Shown: in pieces, positions 1-9,516 of the stretch
Layout: each line of letters opens with the position of its first letter
Numbering within the stretch: the first letter of the stretch is position 1
Assembly (NCBI RefSeq): GCF_002943425.1
Contig: NZ_PTRA01000004.1
Span: 310,001-374,000, forward strand
DNA length: 64,000 bases
Reading direction: 5' to 3'
From: Siphonobacter curvatus
GTDB taxonomy: Bacteria; Bacteroidota; Bacteroidia; Cytophagales; Spirosomataceae
Translations under genes and position numbers: made by a program
The notes under the pieces: generated by a model
Seen by the model: only the letters and a program-made list of their open reading frames with translations
Told to the model about the DNA's origin: nothing
Databases searched by the model: none

Positions 1-2
1 AT

Positions 3-239
3 TTGCATAAATTAAACCGTCATGTCGTTCAAGTGGATGCCCAAACAGGGGATTTACTTATCCCCTTTAGTCTACCACTACCCCAGCACTTTGCTCGGGC
101 CTTTACTTTGATGAGTGGTAAAGCTCCCGATGTAATACGGCGAACTGATATTCACAGTAGTAAATCCATAAAGTACAATCGGTATGAGCATTCTGGTAAT
201 TTATTAGCCAATAACTTTTTAACCCGGTTGGGCCAATAA
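3..239 (+). CDS. C-terminal end of an unidentified protein, cut by the window edge
   Basis: The reading frame is open from the first bases of the window and stops at TAA 237-239, so this is probably the last ~78 residues of a longer protein. I do not recognise the family. The tail holds the stretch LPLPQHFARAFTLMSGKAP and ends in a basic, polar segment. It lies only 12 bases before the ATG of the giant helicase on the same strand, so it is probably the upstream member of that operon. By position it could be one of the poorly characterised subunits of Druantia or DISARM-like systems, but nothing in the visible residues proves that. Confidence 0.55.
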   Translation: MHKLNRHVVQVDAQTGDLLIPFSLPLPQHFARAFTLMSGKAPDVIRRTDIHSSKSIKYNRYEHSGNLLANNFLTRLGQ

Positions 240-251
240 CAACGTTTGATT

Positions 252-3200
252 ATGATTGATCCTATATTTGCCTTTGATACCATACGGGAAAATTTTATCA
301 AATATGTCAGAACCGCTTTTCGCACTCGATTTGCAAGTGTAGAATCTGAACGAAACAGTTTGTTACAAAATGAAGGGTTATTTTATCGTGAACCCTGGAT
401 TGAATCACTGCCTGATTATACAAAAAGTCGTAAAACTGTTTCTCAATTAACGAGTGATGATCTTCCAACACTTTCGGATAGACAGCAAACAATCTTTCAA
501 CAATTAGTTAGTAAGGGATTATTTCCTAATACAAATGAGTTGTATAAGCATCAGACACACATGCTTAAGACAGCCCTGCTAGGCGAGAAACACTGCGTCA
601 TTACAACAGGAACTGGTTCTGGAAAGACGGAATCATTTCTATTGCCTTTGTTTGCACAGTTGTCAAAGGAACTAGCTCAATTTCCGCCTGTCAACACTTA
701 TGACCAAAACACTTGGTGGAAAAGCTCGGCCGAAGGCGGACTAAGCAATAGCTTATGCGTTGATAAGACTACGTTTATGCTAAGCCCTAGAGCTCAACAG
801 CGGGGTAATGAAAATAGCCAAGTTCGTCCAGCTGCTATGCGAGCATTAATTCTCTATCCAATGAATGCGCTGATTGAAGATCAAATGACCCGTCTTAGAC
901 GAGCACTAGATTCAGATGAAGTGCGAACTTGGCTAGCGGAAACCACACACGGCAATCGTCTATATTTTGGTCGATACAATAGTAGTACGCCTATAGCCGG
1001 TGACCTACAGAAAATTGATGAAAACGGTCAGTGTTTAGTCAACACAGCGAAATTAAAGAGTTTGCGGGAGCAGCTACGGTCAATAGACGATGCTGCTCAA
1101 AAAATAGAGGAGTATATTCTTCATGAAAAACTAGCTGATGAAAATCCACATGAACTGAGGTCGTTTTTTCCTCGGCTGGATGGAGCTGAAATGAGAAGTC
1201 GATTTGACATGCAATGCAGCCCACCAGATATCCTGATTACTAATTTTTCCATGCTAAGTATAATGCTTATGCGGGAAATAGATTCACCTATTTTTGATAA
1301 AACTCGGGATTGGCTAGCTTCTGACAGTAACAATATTTTTCATTTAATAGTAGATGAATTACATCTATATCGAGGCACTGAAGGTACTGAAGTAGCTTAC
1401 TTAATGAGACTTTTTCTTGATCGTTTAGGACTCTCGCCTAATCATCCTCAACTCCGTATTTTAGCCTCTAGTGCTTCAATCGATGATGGAGAAAAAAAAG
1501 CTGAAAGTCAGCAATTTCTTCGCGACTTTTTCGGCACTACCGAACGAGATTTTGAAATTATCAGCAACAAAATAGAAATTGATTCACCTGCTAATTTTAC
1601 TAATTCATTACCCTCCGAGCCATTTATAGCAATAACGGAAGCTTTTGATAGCTTAATACAATCTAGGCTTACTGTTGAAGAGATTAAAAGTCAATCTAGT
1701 TTCAATAGTATAGCTGAACAGGTGGCAAAACAACTTGCGGATTGGGCAGGAATTTCCATAACTTCAAGTGTAGGCATAAAGCAACTATTAGATGTTCTGG
1801 TGAGTCCGTCTTTACAACTTAAAGAACGGCTTCAAGCCGCATGCAATGTTAAAGGGCATTCGCGCGCAGTCGCATTAACCGACCTCAATGGCACATCAGC
1901 TTTTCCAAGTTTTGCTGACCAATTGTTCAGTCGGACTTTAAATTCTGATGTTCAAAAGCTAGCTGTGCGTGGTGTGTTACTATTACGAGGGTTATTAGAT
2001 GAGCAGCCATTTACTAACCAGTTCACAGCGATCAATTTGCCACGCTTTCGGGTGCATTATTTCATCCGTAACATTGAAGGTTTATGGGCTTCAATTAATC
2101 CGAAAGAACAAGCAAGTGAGTTTTTTGATCCAACTCGGCCTATAGGAAGGCTATTTGGTCATTCGCATATTTTGTCCCCAGAGGGAAACCGAGTCTTAGA
2201 ACTGTTGTACTGCGACAACTGTGGTACACTTTTCTTAGGTGGTAGCCGCCTACCCTCCCCGGTAAACAGTGAATTTTACTGCGAAATGCTAGCGGTAAGT
2301 GCTGATATTGATAAGGCTCCTAGCAGAACTGTAAATAAGCTACTTGAAAGCCGGTCATACCAAGAATATGCCGTATTCTGGCCTGAAGGTAGAGGAACAC
2401 ATAATCAAAAATTTATTTCCGAAAATATAAGAAATGAAAAGCCCTATTGGCGGCAAGCCGCTATAGGAAATTGTAACCAGTCTGATTATACAGCTCAGTG
2501 GAAAAAAGCTTCGCTAAATGTCAAAACAGGTGAGGTTAAGAACGAGCATACAGATGCTCATGAGAATCCAGATAATTGGATTAGTGGGTATATGTTCAAA
2601 ATATCTACTAATGCGCAAAGGTCTGACAATATTTATCGACCAGATAGAGATGTCCAAAATGATCTCCAATCTACACATCGAGCTATGCCCAGCGTTTGCC
2701 CCGCTTGTGGCATAACTCACCAAAAGCATAACGCAGCTAGCAAAAAACGTAAGTTAAGTTCAGTAAGAGGATTTCGAACGGGTTTTGCGAAAGCTAGTCA
2801 AACTTTAGCTAAAGAATTGTTGTACCAATTATCTAGTGATGAAAGGCAACGCAAATTAGTCGTTTTCTCTGATAGTCGCGAAGATGCAGCACAAATAGCA
2901 AATGGCATTGAGCGAACCCACTTTACGGATTTGCTTCGTGAATTATTAGTCCGATACCTCAGACAGGAAATATTATTAGGTCGAGAAATATTCAACGCGA
3001 TACAGAATCAGGATCAAAATGCCGTTCAGAAATTAAAGAGAATTAACCAATTGCGATTCGATCAGATTGAAGATTTCATTGATGAAACCAAATTCCTAAC
3101 TAGTACTAATCAGGTTAAACGCAATAAAGCTGAACATGCCCAGCGTGAATTAGCCAGTTTGATTGGTCAAACGATACCAGTTCGTAACCTTGTCGAAGTA

Positions 3201-6200
3201 GCTAATGATCAGACGGAGATGGCTCCACTGGTAAAGGAACTGGTTAAATTAGGAGTGAACCCAGGTGGTAATGATCTTTCTGTTCAATGGGCAACAAAAC
3301 GCGATGGGACAAAGACCAATTGGACAGAGGTTATTGATTTTAACGAGCTTCGATGGAAGGCAAACGCAGATAGAGATTTCCAGCGAGATATTAGTACTAG
3401 CACCTATGACGAGTTAGCTCAAATCTTTTTTGGCAGCTTATTCTATTCTTTAGAATCTGCTGGTTTGGGGTATCTATCAGCAATCTCCACCCCCGATAGC
3501 CCTCAAGATTACCCTGAAATTATTAAGCAAAAGGCCAATAGCTTACCATTAAATAGTCTAATATTCTTGCAAGCAGTTAACAGCACTATTCGATTATTGT
3601 GTGAAGCGTACAAACACAATCATGCTGACCTATTCGATGGCCAAAAACACAGCTTGATCGATTATCAAAGTTTTCCAAAACTTGTTAAAAAATACATCTC
3701 TGAAGTTGCTAAAATTCACAACATAATCGATTTTAGTTTAGGTGATGCCATACATGAAACGCTTAAGGTGCTTGGAATTATTGATGCTGACCCTATATCA
3801 GGTACTTCTATCATTATACAAAGCTTATTTTTAAAAGCAGCTGCATCAGATGATCCAGTTTGGAGTAGTCAGCGTGGTCTAAGGCGGCATTTACATCCAT
3901 CAGCGGGTGTCTGTACATACTCGTTCTCTCATTTACCCACTGACTCAGATACAACTTGCGAGCAACTTTGGCCAGATAACTATTTGTCTTTTCATGCAGC
4001 TGTTGAACAACGTAACCCGTTGCGACTTCATTGTGAGGAAATGACGGGGCAGACAGACAACCCTTTCGAACGTCAACGCCATTTTCGGAATATCATTGTC
4101 AATGAAGAGAAACAGTACCGGAATGTCAAGATGATTGACTTACTGAGTGTTACTACCACACTTGAGGTAGGAGTTGACATTGGTTCACTACAAGCCGTGA
4201 TGCTGGCCAATATGCCCCCTCAACGATTTAACTATCAGCAGCGTGTAGGCCGAGCTGGTCGACGTGGCCAGGCCTATTCGGTAATTTTAACATTTTGCAG
4301 GGGCCGAAGTCATGATGAACATTATTTCAAGTATCCTCATCGAATCACGGGAGATCCACCACCAACGCCTTTTCTAAGTATGGATCAGCCACGTATTGCA
4401 CGACGTATGATTGCTAAGGAGGTTCTTCGTCAAGCATTTGCTGAGACGCAGCTTTTGACTAGCGATGAACGTTTACCTATCAATGTACATGGTAATTTTG
4501 GAGCCGCAGATAATTGGTTAAACCATTATCAGTCTCATATAGCCACCTGGATAAACACTAATTCATCGTCTATCGAAACTATAGTAAAAATGCTGTGGAG
4601 CGGGCCAGATAGTGAGCTTTCCCAACTTATTTGGTGGGCTACAAATAAGGATGGTTTGTTAAAGCAGTTGGATGAAACCATTGCTAATGAAGAGATAGAT
4701 GCAGAACCGCTTGCGGAACGACTTGCTATTGGTGGTTTTCTGCCCATGTTTGGTATGCCAACTGAGCAGAAAAATTTGTTTCATGGTGTGCATAAGAATG
4801 AAGATGACTACGAGCCATTAACAATTGACCGATCTTCTGAACAATCCTTATACGAATTTGCTCCTGGTAGCCAGAAAACAAAAGATAAAGCGATTCATAC
4901 TGTGATTGGCTTCACAAGTAATTATTATTACGGTTTGAAGAAAGGGGACCGGAGTGGGCAAAAAAAATTATTGAACCAAACCTTTGAACCAATCAACGAT
5001 CTAGTAAAGAACGTCTTCTCTGTAAACCGATGGATGGTGAACTGCCAGCTCTGCGGCTATACATACACGCAACTAATGCCCATCACTGAAATGATGTGTT
5101 TGAACTGTGGTAGTGACATTGAACCTCTTAACATTCGCACTCCTCGTGCTTTTCGAACAGACTTGACTGCTGGTCGTGACGATCGAGAATTTACAGATAT
5201 ACAAGTGTCTCGCCCACCAGTTTTGGCACAGTTGAATGATGGGAAGATTGCCCCCGAGCGAGTTGGGAACACTCTACTTAGTATTAGTGAACAGGATTTA
5301 ACCTGGCGCATCAATGATAATGGTGGTCAACGTTTCAAAGGCAAGTTTTATACCACAAGCAATACATTTCCGTTTCAGACACAAGCATTTAAGTTTGATC
5401 TCCAATGGTTGACTGCTGATTTAGAACCAGATATTCAAGGATTTTTAGAATCTCCTAATGGTTACCGAGTACAGTTAACCAATTCCAAAGAAGACCCAAT
5501 AGCTTTAGAAAATGGTATTGCCTTAGGGGTTGGCAAGCGAACCGAACTGTTACAATTATCTCCAAAGACGGTGCCTATAACACTAAATTTGGATATGTTT
5601 CGCATTAATGCAGCTGGTATAAAAGCAGCCTATTTTTCAGCAGCTTTTTTGTTACAACGTACCCTTGCTGATAAATTAGATGTAGATCCTAAAGAAATTG
5701 ATATTGCCGACATAAGTCGAGTTTCGCTACCATACACGATTAACGGAAATCAGGCTTTTTGCGCTCGAATTACTCTAGCTGATGAGCTTGCTAATGGATC
5801 TGGCTTTATTCGCTACCTCTATAGTAATTATAGTGAAATTCTGGATGATATAGTTAATCCAAATAAAACGGAGGGATATACGGGTAAAATAAAATCCGAA
5901 AATCACCGTAAAGGATTAAAAAAAGAACAAATTCTCGCCTGTGATAGTGCGTGTTACGAATGCCTAAAAGTATATAGTAATATGAATTATCACAGTATAT
6001 TGGACTGGCGTTTAGGACTAGCGCTATTGAGATTAATGCAGGATGAGTCTTTTACTGTAGGTACTGATGGGCAGTTTGAAACGCCAGAACTGATCGATTG
6101 GCTAGAAACTGCAACAACTCTACGGGATAACTTATTAGAAATGCTGCCAAACGGAGAATCCGTTGAAATTCAGAGGCTACCTGTTATTCGTTTATCTAAA

Positions 6201-6398
6201 AACAGAAAACAATCTGATTGGATAGCCGTAGTCCATCCATTCTGGCGTATAAATGACTATAAAGGAAAGGACTGGCTGGCTGGAGTTTTAGCCGATTTAG
6301 AGGTAAAGGCCACTCAAACAGAAGGTCACGTCCATTTTGTAAATACCTTTGATTTGCTCCGACGCATGGGTTGGTGCTATAAAGAACTCCAAGTTTAA
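252..6398 (+). CDS. Giant DEAD/DEAH-box helicase with DUF1998-type C-terminus (DruE / DrmA-DrmB-like)
   Basis: Predicted ATP-driven SF2 helicase of about 2048 residues, probably the motor of an anti-phage system. Visible motifs, numbered from ATG 252: Walker A GTGSGKT at 120-126, DELH box at 368-371 followed by LYRGTEGTEVAYLMR, SDSRED at 873-878, VGVDIGS near 1306 and QQRVGRAGRRGQ at 1329-1340. Cysteine pairs C654/C657 and C816/C819, a four-cysteine ribbon (C1598, C1601, C1616, C1619), and a C-terminal C-x3-C-x2-C cluster (C1897, C1901, C1904) suggest several zinc sites; the last cluster, followed by LKVYSNMNYHSILDW, is typical of DUF1998 proteins such as MrfA, DrmB and DruE. An in-frame TTG at 246 is also possible; ATG 252 is preferred, though no clear Shine-Dalgarno is seen. 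Its TAA overlaps the next gene's ATG (TAATG). The DruE-like label is inference from size and architecture. Confidence 0.88.
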   Translation: MIDPIFAFDTIRENFIKYVRTAFRTRFASVESERNSLLQNEGLFYREPWIESLPDYTKSRKTVSQLTSDDLPTLSDRQQTIFQQLVSKGLFPNTNELYKHQTHMLKTALLGEKHCVITTGTGSGKTESFLLPLFAQLSKELAQFPPVNTYDQNTWWKSSAEGGLSNSLCVDKTTFMLSPRAQQRGNENSQVRPAAMRALILYPMNALIEDQMTRLRRALDSDEVRTWLAETTHGNRLYFGRYNSSTPIAGDLQKIDENGQCLVNTAKLKSLREQLRSIDDAAQKIEEYILHEKLADENPHELRSFFPRLDGAEMRSRFDMQCSPPDILITNFSMLSIMLMREIDSPIFDKTRDWLASDSNNIFHLIVDELHLYRGTEGTEVAYLMRLFLDRLGLSPNHPQLRILASSASIDDGEKKAESQQFLRDFFGTTERDFEIISNKIEIDSPANFTNSLPSEPFIAITEAFDSLIQSRLTVEEIKSQSSFNSIAEQVAKQLADWAGISITSSVGIKQLLDVLVSPSLQLKERLQAACNVKGHSRAVALTDLNGTSAFPSFADQLFSRTLNSDVQKLAVRGVLLLRGLLDEQPFTNQFTAINLPRFRVHYFIRNIEGLWASINPKEQASEFFDPTRPIGRLFGHSHILSPEGNRVLELLYCDNCGTLFLGGSRLPSPVNSEFYCEMLAVSADIDKAPSRTVNKLLESRSYQEYAVFWPEGRGTHNQKFISENIRNEKPYWRQAAIGNCNQSDYTAQWKKASLNVKTGEVKNEHTDAHENPDNWISGYMFKISTNAQRSDNIYRPDRDVQNDLQSTHRAMPSVCPACGITHQKHNAASKKRKLSSVRGFRTGFAKASQTLAKELLYQLSSDERQRKLVVFSDSREDAAQIANGIERTHFTDLLRELLVRYLRQEILLGREIFNAIQNQDQNAVQKLKRINQLRFDQIEDFIDETKFLTSTNQVKRNKAEHAQRELASLIGQTIPVRNLVEVANDQTEMAPLVKELVKLGVNPGGNDLSVQWATKRDGTKTNWTEVIDFNELRWKANADRDFQRDISTSTYDELAQIFFGSLFYSLESAGLGYLSAISTPDSPQDYPEIIKQKANSLPLNSLIFLQAVNSTIRLLCEAYKHNHADLFDGQKHSLIDYQSFPKLVKKYISEVAKIHNIIDFSLGDAIHETLKVLGIIDADPISGTSIIIQSLFLKAAASDDPVWSSQRGLRRHLHPSAGVCTYSFSHLPTDSDTTCEQLWPDNYLSFHAAVEQRNPLRLHCEEMTGQTDNPFERQRHFRNIIVNEEKQYRNVKMIDLLSVTTTLEVGVDIGSLQAVMLANMPPQRFNYQQRVGRAGRRGQAYSVILTFCRGRSHDEHYFKYPHRITGDPPPTPFLSMDQPRIARRMIAKEVLRQAFAETQLLTSDERLPINVHGNFGAADNWLNHYQSHIATWINTNSSSIETIVKMLWSGPDSELSQLIWWATNKDGLLKQLDETIANEEIDAEPLAERLAIGGFLPMFGMPTEQKNLFHGVHKNEDDYEPLTIDRSSEQSLYEFAPGSQKTKDKAIHTVIGFTSNYYYGLKKGDRSGQKKLLNQTFEPINDLVKNVFSVNRWMVNCQLCGYTYTQLMPITEMMCLNCGSDIEPLNIRTPRAFRTDLTAGRDDREFTDIQVSRPPVLAQLNDGKIAPERVGNTLLSISEQDLTWRINDNGGQRFKGKFYTTSNTFPFQTQAFKFDLQWLTADLEPDIQGFLESPNGYRVQLTNSKEDPIALENGIALGVGKRTELLQLSPKTVPITLNLDMFRINAAGIKAAYFSAAFLLQRTLADKLDVDPKEIDIADISRVSLPYTINGNQAFCARITLADELANGSGFIRYLYSNYSEILDDIVNPNKTEGYTGKIKSENHRKGLKKEQILACDSACYECLKVYSNMNYHSILDWRLGLALLRLMQDESFTVGTDGQFETPELIDWLETATTLRDNLLEMLPNGESVEIQRLPVIRLSKNRKQSDWIAVVHPFWRINDYKGKDWLAGVLADLEVKATQTEGHVHFVNTFDLLRRMGWCYKELQV

Positions 6399-7486
6399 TG
6401 ATACAAACCATTATTCCTGTTAAACCTGAGCCTATTCCTCATATTACACCCAGCAACGCTACAACAATAATGCAATGCGCTTATCAAATAATAGTTCGTA
6501 GATCTACAAAAAAGCATTTTCTCCCACCATCAGCCACGATGGAGTTTGGAACTGCTATTCACAAAGCGTTTGAATTATCTGTTAAACAGTCTTTTACTAA
6601 TCGACATGACGTTGAGCGATTTGTCGATAATATTGTGCACCAAGCTGAAGAAAGTTGTCAAAAACGTGGATATGACTTTTTAACTCCTTTTGACAACCAG
6701 GTTAGAAACTTTGGCGTTAAGCGAGAATTAGCGATACGCAAAATTGAGTCTACAACCTCTTTAACAAACGGATACTCTTCAACTACCCCAACTCTCAAGT
6801 CCCATAATTATATAGAAGTAGAAAGAGAGTTTACCTCTAAACGCTTCAAGATACAGGGCAAGATAGATGCTATACTTCATAGACCAGATGGTGATGTATT
6901 GGTTGACTTTAAAAGTGGATCTATTTATGATAAACATGATAATGGAGAACGTTCATTAAAAATAAGTTATGAAAATCAACTCAAACTGTATGCTTATTTA
7001 TACTATGAAGCGACGGGAAAGCTTCCTATTGGTATTTGTGTAGAAACTTTAACGGGAAGTGTTGTTAATCTTAGCTTTACATTGGAACAATGTGTAGAGT
7101 ATGCTCAAAACCTTGACGAACAATTAAGCAAAGTAAATCAGCTTATACATACAAATCAGATAGATGCTTTAAAACCAATTAATATTGATGTTTGCCAGTG
7201 GTGCTCAGTCAGACCAGCTTGTAATTTTTATCAACCGGTTAATAAAAGAACTGGATTTGTTGATTTATTTGGACGATTGACAGCTATAAATAAATTACTC
7301 AATGGCAACTATTCAATATCCTTGACCAATTTCAATGGCACTACCCGAATTGTAGGTATTTTAGCTATTGACGCAGAAAAATTACAAATAGATTATGAAT
7401 ATAGATTATTTAATTTGAGATCTATAAAAGTTAGTCTTCTATCCTTCACTACATCCTCATCAATTTTTGAGGTTACACCTTACTAA
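6398..7486 (+). CDS. RecB/Cas4/AddB-type PD-(D/E)XK nuclease with probable Fe-S cluster
   Basis: Predicted DNA nuclease of 362 residues. The RecB-family motif set is present: GTAIHKAFE with H55, GKIDAI with D157, LVDFKSG with D170 and K172, and YENQLKLYAYLYYE around Q194. C27 near the N-terminus, together with C266, C269 and C275 (C-x2-C-x5-C), matches the layout that holds a 4Fe-4S cluster in Cas4 and AddB nucleases. The gene starts inside the helicase stop codon (TAATG), which suggests translational coupling and a shared complex or pathway. No CRISPR array or cas1/cas2 is present, so a Cas4 role in spacer acquisition is unlikely; a role with the helicase in degrading foreign DNA is inferred. 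About 70 residues follow the cysteine cluster and have no recognisable domain. Confidence 0.85.
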   Translation: MIQTIIPVKPEPIPHITPSNATTIMQCAYQIIVRRSTKKHFLPPSATMEFGTAIHKAFELSVKQSFTNRHDVERFVDNIVHQAEESCQKRGYDFLTPFDNQVRNFGVKRELAIRKIESTTSLTNGYSSTTPTLKSHNYIEVEREFTSKRFKIQGKIDAILHRPDGDVLVDFKSGSIYDKHDNGERSLKISYENQLKLYAYLYYEATGKLPIGICVETLTGSVVNLSFTLEQCVEYAQNLDEQLSKVNQLIHTNQIDALKPINIDVCQWCSVRPACNFYQPVNKRTGFVDLFGRLTAINKLLNGNYSISLTNFNGTTRIVGILAIDAEKLQIDYEYRLFNLRSIKVSLLSFTTSSSIFEVTPY

Positions 7487-8606
7487 ATTGCGTAAAATAA
7501 AATCCTCACTACCCTTCCCGATTCCTGTTTTGTCCTTTTTTACAGGAGGTGGCTTTATGGATATTGGCTTTGAAACAGATCAATTGTTTAAAGTTATCTG
7601 GACAAATGAAATAGATGCTTCTATTTGCAAATTATATGCTGAAGGAATGTCAGCTTGGCACGGAGCAAATTGTCAAATCACAAATCAGCAATCGATTGAA
7701 ACAATTTCATCTATCAATATTCTTAATGAAGCGCGCCAACAAATAGGCTTCCAAAATATTTTTGGTATTATAGGTGGCCCCCCATGCCCCGATTTTAGTG
7801 TTCGGGGTAGTCAGATGGGCTTTAATGGTGATAGAGGGCGATTAACGATTATATTCATTGAACGCATTATGGAATTGATGCCTGCCTTTTTCGTTATTGA
7901 AAACGTAAAAGGAATTATGTCACCCCGTAATCAACCAATGTTAAATGAGCTAATTGCGTACTTACGTACTAGATTCATAGTTGCAGCACCCATACAAGTG
8001 AACGCACTTGATTTTGGTGTACCACAACACCGAGAACGAGTATTCATTATCGGATTTAATAGAACACATATTTCCGATGAACAAGCTGCACATTTTTTAC
8101 GGACTACAATGTTACAAAATCGACCTTTTCCAAATGCCCTCCAGACTTACAATTGGCCTCGTAATAATCGCTGTAAAAACAAGGATAGGGAAACTCCACC
8201 ACCGATGCTATGTACTGGGCCGTATTTGATTGATAATGAAAATGATATCCCAAATGCTAATGAGTATTTTGCTCTACATTCATCACAGCAAAAAGTAGAG
8301 AATACTTTAGAAGGTGACATGAGTAGATCGTCATTTCGTCGATTGCATCGTGGTCAATTTAGCCCAACAACCTGTTATGGCAATAACGAGGTTCATCTAC
8401 ATCCTTATCTTCATCGTCGACTATCTGTACGTGAAGCATTGAGACTTCAATCCGTTCCAGATGCATATATTTTTACTACAAAGGGTAACTACTCTAAGAA
8501 ATTTAAGCTAATTGGCAATGGTGTACCAGTGGCGCTTGGGCAAGCTATTGCCAAATCAGTTTGGCAAACGCTCGATTTGTTTATGACTAGGTCCTCACTT
8601 AAATGA
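7467..8606 (+). CDS. C5-cytosine DNA methyltransferase
   Basis: Predicted S-adenosylmethionine-dependent DNA (cytosine-5-)methyltransferase, up to 379 residues. Conserved motifs in order: motif I VLSFFTGGGFMDIGFE near residue 25, motif IV GGPPCPDFS with catalytic C107, motif VI ENVKG, motif VIII QHRERVFIIGF, and motifs IX-X REALRLQSVPDAY ... LIGNGVPVALGQAIAKS. There is no ATG before motif I: the first ATG, at 7557, would cut through it, so the start must be a rare codon, TTG 7467 or TTG 7488. With TTG 7467 the gene overlaps the nuclease by 20 bases; with TTG 7488 it begins 1 base after the nuclease stop. The likely role is to mark self DNA for the helicase/nuclease pair, as DrmMII does in DISARM and DruM in Druantia type II; this is inferred from context. 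It is the last intact gene of the operon. Confidence 0.9.
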   Translation: MRLHLTKLRKIKSSLPFPIPVLSFFTGGGFMDIGFETDQLFKVIWTNEIDASICKLYAEGMSAWHGANCQITNQQSIETISSINILNEARQQIGFQNIFGIIGGPPCPDFSVRGSQMGFNGDRGRLTIIFIERIMELMPAFFVIENVKGIMSPRNQPMLNELIAYLRTRFIVAAPIQVNALDFGVPQHRERVFIIGFNRTHISDEQAAHFLRTTMLQNRPFPNALQTYNWPRNNRCKNKDRETPPPMLCTGPYLIDNENDIPNANEYFALHSSQQKVENTLEGDMSRSSFRRLHRGQFSPTTCYGNNEVHLHPYLHRRLSVREALRLQSVPDAYIFTTKGNYSKKFKLIGNGVPVALGQAIAKSVWQTLDLFMTRSSLK

Positions 8607-9516
8607 TAAGTAAGCATATAAATCTGCTACCAATAATTACATTGAGTGTTTAAAACATTCATATTTTACTTTTAAATACTTACTTTATTTGTTTTCAACT
8701 TTATTATTTGCCTGTTATTACAATAATATTGAATCTATCCTTGCTTCTAGTAATTAGCTTTGAATTTAATCTCAGTCCGCTAGACCTCGGCTCTGAATCG
8801 CTATTTGTCTGATATGACCCTACGTAGTACATCGGCTTCGAAAACTTAGTCCCCGCAAAATTATGGGCTACTTTGATGGCGCCCTCTTGGTAAATCATTA
8901 CCTAGTATGTGTCTTCCAACAGCTCCGATTATTGGGTGAATAGGAGCTTGGATTCTAATGGCAGATACTATCATCTTTCATAATGTCTCTGAAGGCTACC
9001 CCGGCGAATGATCCAGCTAGTTGCTACGAGGGTTAGGTAGTCATCATAATACACTTTCCAGATCAACTGTCTCATCGCAGGTGATCGACGTAGAGACATC
9101 TCATCATGTTGTATTTTTTAGCTGCTGTTTAATTAGTGGATCGGCTTTAAAATCTTGAATCCGGTGAAGGTCCACCTCTACCTGACGGTTCTGCCGAATG
9201 AACGGAACCAAGTCATTTCACCAAGATATCACTTCTAGAAGAAATAAACACGGATAATGGGGAGTGACATTTAATTTAAAATACTTCCATTCCTACGACC
9301 AATGGCTAATGAGGCCCTGCCAAAGCCATCAAAGTTCACTTACTCAAGCTGAGATTGGGTAGTATGAAAAAGACGTAAATCATTTTTTTAACATGCATTT
9401 GCAGCGACTACGTTGGTTCTAAAAAGTCCGTATGTGCTTCCACAGCCACGATTCGCACTTTTAGATCGATTGGGTTTTCGTATTGGAGCATACTTATACT
9501 ATGTAAGTCCTTGCCG
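8607..9516. other. Gene-free stretch with short decayed coding remnants
   Basis: No intact gene is visible in about 900 bases after the methyltransferase. On the minus strand 9104-9217 reads as a coding-like fragment (NDLVPFIRQNRQVEVDLH ...), and 8986-9115 also gives a short open stretch in another frame. Both are closed by stops and lack a recognisable family. The stretch looks like decayed accessory DNA rather than a normal intergenic region. Confidence 0.4.

Noticed and set aside
6398-7486. Genuine Cas4 of a CRISPR system
   Set aside because: It shares the RecB/Fe-S layout, but lies in an operon with a helicase and methyltransferase and no CRISPR genes are present.
8704-8898. 64-codon frame on the minus strand
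   Set aside because: No start signal, family or neighbour support; sequence quality is like the other decayed pieces around it.
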